Part shown: positions 1 to 4,566 of the stretch, piece after piece
Position numbering within the stretch: position 1 is the stretch's first letter
How the letters are laid out: the number at the start of each line of letters is the position of its first letter
Assembly: GCA_964608055.1 (NCBI GenBank)
Contig: CAZSMJ010000136.1
Coordinates: 1 to 5,514 of the forward strand
Origin: JALYNX01 sp964608055
Lineage (GTDB): Bacteria; Actinomycetota; Acidimicrobiia; Spongiisociales; ZC4RG35
Reading direction: 5' to 3'
Length of the DNA: 5,514 nucleotides
Notes under the pieces: generated by a model
Told to the model about the DNA's origin: nothing
Databases searched by the model: none
The model's input: only the letters and a program-made list of their open reading frames with translations
Program-made: the position numbers and the translations under genes

Positions 1-55
1 CCATCGTCCCCACATTCACATGCGGCTTCGTACGCTCAAACTTCGCCTTCGCCAT
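1..55 (-). CDS. tuf: Elongation factor Tu, N-terminal fragment (gene runs off the window)
   Basis: Eighteen codons are visible, reading MAKAKFERTKPHVNVGTM. This is the characteristic EF-Tu N-terminus just before the GHxDHGKTT P-loop, which lies outside the window. EF-Tu is the cytoplasmic GTPase that carries aminoacyl-tRNA to the ribosomal A site. The ATG at 55-53 is preceded by GAGGAG (65-70) with a 9-nt spacing, a good Shine-Dalgarno, so the start is secure. The gene follows fusA after only 36 bp with no visible terminator or promoter between them, so co-transcription with the str operon is likely. Position 18 is Met (ATG), where many EF-Tu proteins have Ile; this looks conservative. Only the start can be judged here. 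Confidence 0.95.
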   Translation of the reverse strand, partial: MAKAKFERTKPHVNVGTM

Positions 56-91
56 GGTTTCTGGCTCCTCTATCTCTTTCCTGGAATTCTC

Positions 92-2218
92 TTACTTCGA
101 ACTCAATGCCGCGCCACGCCGGGTCGCCACGATGTCGTCGGCGATCGAGTCGGGAACGTCTTGATATGAGTGAAACTGCATCGAATAGGTGGCGCGCCCT
201 TGCGTCTTGGAGCGCAGATCCGTGGCGTAGCCGAACATCTCCGACATCGGGACCTGGGCCCGGATGACCTGGCTGTTGCCCCGTTGGGTCATCCCTTCGA
301 CCTTGCCCCGCCGGCTGTTGAGGTCCCCGATCACGTCTCCCATGTACTCGTCGGGCGTGGTGACCTCGACCTCCATGATTGGCTCCAAGATCTTCACGCC
401 GGCCTTGCGGGCGGCCTCCTGAAGCGCCATCGACCCTGCGATCTTGAAGGCCATCTCGGACGAGTCCACATCGTGGAATGACCCATCGGTCAGGATCGCC
501 CGCACGTCCACCAGCGGATAACCGGCGACGATGCCCTGTTCCAGCGCCTCTTCGATGCCGGCATCGACGGACGGGATGTACTCCCGAGGGATCTTGCCGC
601 CCTTGATCAGGTCGACGAACTCGTAGCCACCGCCAGGTCCGGTCGGCTCGAGATTGATGACGACGTGGGCGTACTGGCCCTTGCCTCCGGTCTGCTTCAC
701 ATGTCTGTAGTCGACCTTCTCGATAGCCCGACGGATGGTCTCGCGATAGGCAACCTGAGGCTTGCCGACGGTGGCGTCGACCTTGAACTCGCGGAGCAGA
801 CGATCGACCAGGATCTCCAAGTGGAGCTCTCCCATGCCGGAGATGATCGTTTGCCCGGTCTCCTCGTCGGTTCGGACCAGGAAGGTGGGATCCTCTTCGG
901 TGAGTCGATGCAAGGATTCCGAGAGCTTCTCGTCGTCAGACTTGGTCTTGGGCTCGATCGCAACCGAGATCACCGGAGCTGGGAACTCCATCGATTCGAG
1001 CTGGATCGGCGACCGCTCTGACGAGAGAGTGTCTCCAGTCGTGGTGTTCTTGAGCCCGATCCCGGCGACGATGTCACCGGCGAACACCTCTTCGACGTCC
1101 TCCCGTGAGTTGGCATGCATCCGCAAGATGCGCCCGAACCGCTCCTTCTTACCGGTCGTGGTGTTCAAGACCGAATCACCCTTGGCGGCGTGTCCCGAGT
1201 AGACCCGGAAGTAGGTGAGTTTGCCGACATGAGGATCGGACATGATCTTGAAGGCGAGGGCTGCGAAAGGCTCGGTGTCCTCGAGTTTGCGCTCGATCAC
1301 CACCTCCTCGTCCCCTGGCTTGAAACCCTTGATCGGGGGGAGGTCGGCCGGGCTCGGCAGGTAGTCGACCACCGCGTCGAGGAGCAACTGGACGCCCTTG
1401 TTCCTGAAGGCAGATCCGCAGAAGACAGGATTGAAGTCTCCCTGGAGGGTCCCCAAGCGGACCCCGGCCTTGATCTGGTCGACGCTCAGCGTCCCATGCT
1501 CGAGATAGGCCTCAAAAAGGTCCTCTGAGGTCTCGGCAACCTTCTCGATGAGGGCATGGCGGTACTTGGCGGCCAGGACGATGAGATCCTCAGGGATATC
1601 CGTGGTGTCCCACTGCTTCCCATCATCTCCCCGCCAGAGATGGGCCTTCTCCTCGACGAGGTCGACGACACCGATGAAATCTCCTTCGGTGCCGACCGGC
1701 AGCTGCATCACCAGGGGATGGGCGCCAAGACGGTTGGAGATCGAATCGATGTCGGCATAGAAGTCGGCACCGGTTCGATCGAGCTTGTTGATGAAACAGA
1801 TTCGGGGCACGTGATAGCGGTCGGCCTGACGCCATACGGTCTCTGACTGCGGCTCGACACCGGCGACGCCGTCGAATACAGCGACCGCGCCGTCGAGGAC
1901 CCGAAGCGATCGCTCCACCTCAACGGTGAAGTCGACGTGGCCAGGAGTGTCGATGATGTTGATCAGGTGCTCGTGCCAGACGCAGGTCGTGGCGGCGGAG
2001 GTGATGGTGATGCCCCGCTCCTGCTCTTGCTCCATCCAGTCCATGGTGGCTGCGCCTTCATGGACCTCACCGATCTTGTAGTTGCGGCCGGTGTAGTAGA
2101 GGATCCGTTCGGTGAGGGTGGTCTTGCCCGCGTCGATGTGAGCCATGATCCCGATGTTCCGGGTTCGGCTCAGCGGTACCTGCCGCAAATGTTCAAGCGC
2201 AGCGTTTCCGTTGCTCAT
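92..2218 (-). CDS. fusA: Elongation factor G (translocation GTPase)
   Basis: Complete 708-residue EF-G, the cytoplasmic GTPase that moves mRNA and tRNAs through the ribosome and, with RRF, helps recycle it. Visible G motifs: P-loop AHIDAGKT (26-33), switch I RGITIT (68-73), DTPGH (90-94, with His94 at the catalytic histidine position), NKLD (144-147) and GSA (268-270). Domains II to V follow through the C-terminus. They include the domain III stretch with ISGMGELHLEI, the domain IV stretch with HDVDSSEMAFKIAGS and a domain V ending with SKTQGRATYSMQF. Length is close to the usual 690-705, with a roughly 10-residue N-terminal extension. The ATG at 2218 has AGGAAG (2221-2226) just upstream, a short 2-nt spacing, and GGAG slightly further out. 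No other Met occurs before residue 25. It lies 137 bp after rpsG and 36 bp before tuf. No frameshift or missing key residue was seen. Confidence 0.98.
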   Translation of the reverse strand: MSNGNAALEHLRQVPLSRTRNIGIMAHIDAGKTTLTERILYYTGRNYKIGEVHEGAATMDWMEQEQERGITITSAATTCVWHEHLINIIDTPGHVDFTVEVERSLRVLDGAVAVFDGVAGVEPQSETVWRQADRYHVPRICFINKLDRTGADFYADIDSISNRLGAHPLVMQLPVGTEGDFIGVVDLVEEKAHLWRGDDGKQWDTTDIPEDLIVLAAKYRHALIEKVAETSEDLFEAYLEHGTLSVDQIKAGVRLGTLQGDFNPVFCGSAFRNKGVQLLLDAVVDYLPSPADLPPIKGFKPGDEEVVIERKLEDTEPFAALAFKIMSDPHVGKLTYFRVYSGHAAKGDSVLNTTTGKKERFGRILRMHANSREDVEEVFAGDIVAGIGLKNTTTGDTLSSERSPIQLESMEFPAPVISVAIEPKTKSDDEKLSESLHRLTEEDPTFLVRTDEETGQTIISGMGELHLEILVDRLLREFKVDATVGKPQVAYRETIRRAIEKVDYRHVKQTGGKGQYAHVVINLEPTGPGGGYEFVDLIKGGKIPREYIPSVDAGIEEALEQGIVAGYPLVDVRAILTDGSFHDVDSSEMAFKIAGSMALQEAARKAGVKILEPIMEVEVTTPDEYMGDVIGDLNSRRGKVEGMTQRGNSQVIRAQVPMSEMFGYATDLRSKTQGRATYSMQFHSYQDVPDSIADDIVATRRGAALSSK

Positions 2219-2355
2219 CTCTTCCTACTACTCCGACTCGCTATGAGGTTGTGAACGTCCCACGTCCTGCGGTTCGGGCTGGTTCGGTGGCCAAGCCCGC
2301 CTGCTGGAACGTTCGGGTAAATCTTCTTGCAGTTTCTCCGTTGGGACCGGTGGCT

Positions 2356-2823
2356 TTACCAGCGGTAGTGAGCGAAGGCCTTGTTGGACTCCGCCATCTT
2401 GTGGACATCTTCTTTCCGCTTCACGGCCGCCCCCGTGTAGTTGGAGGCGTCGAGAATCTCGTTGGCCAGACGCATCGACATGGTTGGCTCTCGCCGCTGA
2501 CGTGCGAAATTGACCAACCAACGGATCGCCAGACTCTCCTGACGACGTGGCGAAACCTCTACCGGCACCTGATAAGAGCTTCCCCCGACGCGACGTGAGC
2601 GGACTTCGACCTGAGGCCTGATGTTGTCGATCGCCCGCTTGAGGACGATGCCTGGGTCCTGGCTGGTGCGCTGCTCCACCGTCTCCAACGCGCTGTAGAC
2701 AATGTCACGGGCGGTGTTCTTCTTGCCCTTGAGCAGAACCTTGTTGATGACCTTGCTCACGAGGACACTGCGGAATACCGGATCGGGCTCGATTTTTCGC
2801 TTTTGGGCGGGAGCGCGACGCAT
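2356..2823 (-). CDS. rpsG: 30S ribosomal protein S7
   Basis: Complete 155-residue S7 (family about 156). S7 binds the 3' major domain of 16S rRNA, nucleates assembly of the 30S head and touches the E-site tRNA. Family signatures include a basic N-terminus with PAQKRKIEPDPVF, then VINKVLLKGKKNTA, AIDNIRPQVEVRSRRVGG, YQVPVEV and RWLVNFAR, ending in FAHYRW. The start ATG (2823-2821) shares its A with the rpsL stop codon (TGATG). A Shine-Dalgarno GAAGGA (2830-2835) sits 6 nt upstream, inside rpsL, so translation is probably coupled to rpsL. In E. coli S7 represses its own operon by binding the rpsL-rpsG intercistronic RNA. That spacer does not exist here, so any feedback must use a different site. 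It is followed by a 137-bp gap before fusA. Confidence 0.98.
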   Translation of the reverse strand: MRRAPAQKRKIEPDPVFRSVLVSKVINKVLLKGKKNTARDIVYSALETVEQRTSQDPGIVLKRAIDNIRPQVEVRSRRVGGSSYQVPVEVSPRRQESLAIRWLVNFARQRREPTMSMRLANEILDASNYTGAAVKRKEDVHKMAESNKAFAHYRW

Positions 2824-3194
2824 CAGGAATCCTTCTTCGTCCCATATCGGCTGCGGGCCTGCCTGCGGGCGCTGACGCCGGAGGCGTCGAGTGCGCCCCG
2901 GATCACCTTGTAGCGAACCCCAGGGAGATCGCGAACCCGGCCCCCGCGGATCAGGACGATGCTGTGCTCCTGGAGGTTGTGACCCTCACCCGGGATGTAG
3001 GCGGTGACTTCGACCTGCGACGAAAGACGGACTCGGGCCACTTTGCGCAACGCCGAGTTCGGCTTCTTTGGCGTCACCGTATAGACACGGGTACAGACGC
3101 CGCGCCGCTGCGGCGCTCCGCCCAGACCTGCGGTCTTGGCCTTCTTGGTCTTTGGCTTCCTGCCCTCGCGGACAAGCTGCTCAATCGTCGGCAT
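2823..3194 (-). CDS. rpsL: 30S ribosomal protein S12, with Arg at position 88
   Basis: Complete 123-residue S12, the 30S interface protein that borders the decoding centre and controls accuracy. Hallmarks are RRGVCTRVYTVTPKKPNSALRKVARVRL (31-57), VEVTAYIPGEGHNLQEHS (61-78) and RGGRVRDLPGVRY (83-95). Lys43 (AAG at 3068-3066), a classic streptomycin-resistance position, is the usual residue. Position 88 is Arg (CGC at 2933-2931) where E. coli and Mycobacterium tuberculosis have Lys. Asp89, the residue methylthiolated by RimO in some bacteria, is present. The ATG at 3194 has AGGAG (3199-3203) 4 nt upstream. First gene of the str operon; it probably starts from the promoter candidate at 3333-3362 and has a leader of about 130 nt. 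It overlaps rpsG by one base. Confidence 0.98.
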   Translation of the reverse strand: MPTIEQLVREGRKPKTKKAKTAGLGGAPQRRGVCTRVYTVTPKKPNSALRKVARVRLSSQVEVTAYIPGEGHNLQEHSIVLIRGGRVRDLPGVRYKVIRGALDASGVSARRQARSRYGTKKDS

Positions 3195-3216
3195 TTTGCT
3201 CCTAAACGCAAGGAAG

Positions 3217-3300
3217 CGGCATGGGCGCAGCCCAGATGCCGATCCTGTTGTGAAAACCGTGCGTACCGGGCACGCTGGGTGCCTGGCTCGCTTGATCGGC
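3217..3300 (-). promoter_or_regulatory. Structured rpsL leader with competing helices
   Basis: The transcribed leader contains inverted repeats that cannot all pair at once. Helix A joins GCCGATC (3300-3294) with GATCGGC (3244-3238), 7 bp, and encloses a smaller GGCAC/GTGCC hairpin (3283-3269). Helix B joins CGGCAT (3241-3236) with ATGCCG (3222-3217), capped after a 2-nt bulge by GGGC/GCCC around a 3-nt loop. Bases 3238-3241 are used by both A and B. Helix B ends 13 nt before the rpsL Shine-Dalgarno. The pairing is read directly from the sequence; a regulatory role, such as feedback by S7 or S12, is inference. It matches no leader family that I recognise. Confidence 0.4.
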
Positions 3301-3360
3301 CCTCACCATGAAGGGCCGTCGAACGCATCCGGATTCTATGTATCCGTCTGCGTGCGTACC
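3258..3360 (-). repeat. Spaced 10-bp direct repeat GGTACGCACG in the rpsL upstream region
   Basis: The minus-strand 10-mer GGTACGCACG occurs at 3360-3351, overlapping the -35 element of the str promoter candidate, and again at 3267-3258 in the leader, 93 bp apart start to start. Two copies could be binding sites for a regulator or a chance duplication. No known operator is recognised. Confidence 0.3.
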
Positions 3361-3362
3361 AA
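3333..3362 (-). promoter_or_regulatory. Candidate sigma-A-type promoter of the str operon
   Basis: On the minus strand, TTGGTA (3362-3357; four of six match TTGACA) is separated by 18 nt from TAGAAT (3338-3333; five of six match TATAAT). The expected transcription start is near 3326, giving an rpsL leader of about 130 nt. It lies just downstream of the hairpin at 3367-3382 and upstream of all str genes, the expected position. The spacer is slightly longer than the optimal 17 nt. Confidence 0.5.
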
Positions 3363-3366
3363 ATCG

Positions 3367-3382
3367 GCCGGGAATCCCCGGC
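3367..3382 (-). terminator. Candidate terminator hairpin before the str promoter
   Basis: A perfect 6-bp GC stem, GCCGGG and CCCGGC, closes a 4-nt GATT loop on the minus strand. It is followed by CGATTTGG, a poor T-tract. It lies between the stop of the membrane-protein gene and the str promoter, where a terminator would insulate the two units. The weak T-tract means it may only pause polymerase, or may be coincidental in GC-rich DNA. Confidence 0.35.
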
Positions 3383-3429
3383 TCTGCTGGTTACACGGTA
3401 CCAGTTGTCGAATTGGACGCCAATGGGGG

Positions 3430-3452
3430 TTCCCTGACCACGTCTCAGGGAA
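3430..3452 (-). terminator. Perfect 8-bp hairpin spanning the stop codon of the membrane-protein gene
   Basis: TTCCCTGA and TCAGGGAA are exact complements separated by 7 nt. The TGA stop (3447-3445) lies in the upstream arm. No T-tract follows on the minus strand (it continues with ACCCCC), so this is not a standard intrinsic terminator. It may stabilise the 3' end, cooperate with the hairpin at 3367-3382, or be chance. Confidence 0.3.
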
Positions 3453-4344
3453 TCGTGGTGGTGGTCGTGGTCTCGGGGACGGTAGTGGTGGTGGTTTCCT
3501 CAGTCGTAGTCGTTGTATCCGCGGTCGTGGTGGTGGTCGTATCCACGGTCGTGGTGGTAGTCGAGGAAGTAGTTGACGAGGTGGAGGACGAAGACGAGGT
3601 CGAGGTAGAGGTCGACGATGTGGGCGAAGTCGTGGTTCCGGGCTGGGTGGTCACGGAATTGGGTCGGGTGGTGGTCGTGACCGAATAGGGTTGGGTGGTG
3701 GTTGTCGGGGCGCGCGGGATGGTGCCCGAGGCCACCGGGAGCCCGGACCCCTCGGTGCTGGCCGTGACTCCGTTCAGCGTGTTGTCGGCGGTGGTGACAA
3801 CGCCCAGGCTGGTGGAGGGACCCTCCCCTGGCGCGGCACTGGTCTGTCCGGCTGCGATCCGCTGAGCGTCCGACGGCTGACATTCCCGCGTCGAGAGCAG
3901 GCTGACATCACCGTCCACCGCCACCAGGGAGCGCTGCACATACACCGCGTTGCCAGGCCCTCGATTGTCCCGAACCGCAAGCCAGATCTGGTCAGGGCTG
4001 AGACCGATCAAAGTGATCGCCTCCCCCTCGAACACCTTGCCCAGTTCGGGCTCCCCGGGGCAGGCATATGCAGGCGTGGTCTCGGACACCGTGCCTGTCG
4101 TCTCGTACCCGGCCATCCCGCTGAGCCAGGAGAATCCGACCACGAGGCCGACACCTACGAGAAGAGCTGCGAACCCCATGATCAGGCGGCCGGCGTTGAG
4201 CAGATCAAAACGAGGCAGGAACCGCTTCCGGTCACTGTCAGGGCCGCCTGCCGATTTCAGTCGATTGGCCAGCTCCCGGGCCAACTCGTCCGGAGCGAGA
4301 CGTCTCGACTTGCGGGGCCCAGGTGGGTTTTGGCTAGCAGTCAT
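3445..4344 (-). CDS. Unrecognised single-pass membrane protein with a Thr-rich outer tail
   Basis: I do not recognise this 299-residue protein. Residues 1-52 are polar and basic with an RKSRR cluster. Residues about 54-75 form one hydrophobic helix (LIMGFAALLVGVGLVVGF...). By the positive-inside rule the N-terminus is cytoplasmic and the rest is outside. Residues about 90-157 make a small domain with Cys95 and Cys155, which could form a disulfide. Its alternating hydrophobic pattern (ITLIGLSPDQIWLAV) is weakly reminiscent of SH3-like beta domains, a guess. From about 165 the chain is low-complexity, and 213-299 is mostly Thr/Ser with VD, AD, EE and VPE punctuation, ending IP. There is no LPXTG motif or second helix. 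The tail could be a wall-spanning stalk or glycosylation target. The ATG at 4344 was chosen over an in-frame GTG at 4371 because GGGAG (4353-4357) lies 8 nt upstream and the GTG has no ribosome site. It is apparently its own transcription unit between rpoC and rpsL. Confidence 0.88.
   Translation of the reverse strand: MTASQNPPGPRKSRRLAPDELARELANRLKSAGGPDSDRKRFLPRFDLLNAGRLIMGFAALLVGVGLVVGFSWLSGMAGYETTGTVSETTPAYACPGEPELGKVFEGEAITLIGLSPDQIWLAVRDNRGPGNAVYVQRSLVAVDGDVSLLSTRECQPSDAQRIAAGQTSAAPGEGPSTSLGVVTTADNTLNGVTASTEGSGLPVASGTIPRAPTTTTQPYSVTTTTRPNSVTTQPGTTTSPTSSTSTSTSSSSSTSSTTSSTTTTTVDTTTTTTADTTTTTEETTTTTVPETTTTTTIP
3448..3708 (-). repeat. Low-complexity Thr/Ser-coding tract
   Basis: The tract encodes residues 213-299 of the membrane protein. 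On the plus strand it appears as GTGGTGGTCGTGGT-type sequence, strongly strand-asymmetric (G/T on plus, A/C on minus). Thr codons are mixed (ACC, ACG, ACT, ACA), so this is not a simple triplet expansion. The polymorphism suggests that Thr content is maintained at protein level. The opposite strand accordingly shows an artefactual poly-Val reading frame. Confidence 0.85.
3515..3562 (-). repeat. Two-copy 24-bp tandem repeat within the Thr-rich tail
   Basis: Units 3515-3538 and 3539-3562 match at 22 of 24 positions; the two differences are both G/A transitions. Each unit encodes an 8-residue block, TTTTTVDT-like then TTTTTADT-like. The acidic punctuation continues at 7-8-residue spacing to EE and VPE near the C-terminus, so the tail probably grew by unit duplication. 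This is a likely spot for length variation between strains. Confidence 0.8.
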
Positions 4345-4352
4345 CGGAATAT

Positions 4353-4357
4353 CTCCC
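4353..4357 (-). promoter_or_regulatory. Ribosome binding site that fixes the start of the membrane-protein gene
   Basis: GGGAG lies 8 nt upstream of the ATG at 4344-4342. The alternative in-frame GTG at 4371-4369 is preceded by CTTGCCCCG, with no purine-rich element. This favours the 299-residue product over a 308-residue one. Confidence 0.7.
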
Positions 4358-4481
4358 GATGAGATGGCCACCGGGGCAAGCGAGGATAGGCACCCCAGAC
4401 CACGGGTCCGATGGCTGCCATCAGGCTGCGGCGACTTCGGGTCGGGATGGGGCGCACTCCGTCCCCCAGTCCGCCGTCGAA

Positions 4482-4510
4482 AAGCTACGAGCCGCAGCGG
4501 TGGGTGTCAA
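4482..4510 (-). promoter_or_regulatory. Candidate promoter of the membrane-protein gene
   Basis: A perfect TTGACA (4510-4505) is followed after exactly 17 nt by TAGCTT (4487-4482), which keeps the important first T, second A and last T of the -10 consensus. Initiation would be near 4475, giving a leader of about 130 nt before the ATG at 4344. The -35 starts 4 nt past the rpoC terminator hairpin. Confidence 0.5.
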
Positions 4511-4514
4511 TTTC

Positions 4515-4542
4515 GAAGGGGCCGCCGGATGGCGGCCCCTTC
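4515..4542 (-). terminator. Strong hairpin terminator after rpoC
   Basis: GAAGGGGCCGCC and GGCGGCCCCTTC form a perfect 12-bp stem around a 4-nt loop (ATCC on the minus strand), starting 24 nt after the rpoC stop. With a single-base bulge (4514), three further T-A pairs extend it to 4511-4545. The sequence that follows is GAAATTGACA, so there is no true T-tract, and termination may rely on the stem alone or on a factor. It fits as the end of the rpoB-rpoC operon. Confidence 0.7.
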
Positions 4543-4566
4543 AAAGGTCACAGAGTCGAATCCGCC

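Noticed and set aside
170..2254. Several plus-strand frames opposite fusA
   Set aside because: All are antisense to a fully recognised, intact EF-G and have no ribosome sites or family features.
2219..2355. Separate promoter or small gene in the rpsG-fusA gap
   Set aside because: I found no convincing -35/-10 pair, strong hairpin or short gene with a ribosome site; only minor repeats such as a GAACGTTC palindrome.
3308..3688. Plus-strand frame encoding long Val runs
   Set aside because: It is the complement of the Thr-rich tract; poly-Val is the direct reading of the opposite strand and not a plausible protein.
3454..3690. Possible CRISPR or minisatellite array because of dense repeated GTGGT motifs
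   Set aside because: There are no regularly spaced identical repeats with unique spacers; the pattern follows Thr codons of one continuous reading frame.
4345..4371. GTG at 4371 as the start of the membrane-protein gene (308 residues)
   Set aside because: No Shine-Dalgarno precedes it, while GGGAG is properly spaced before the ATG at 4344.
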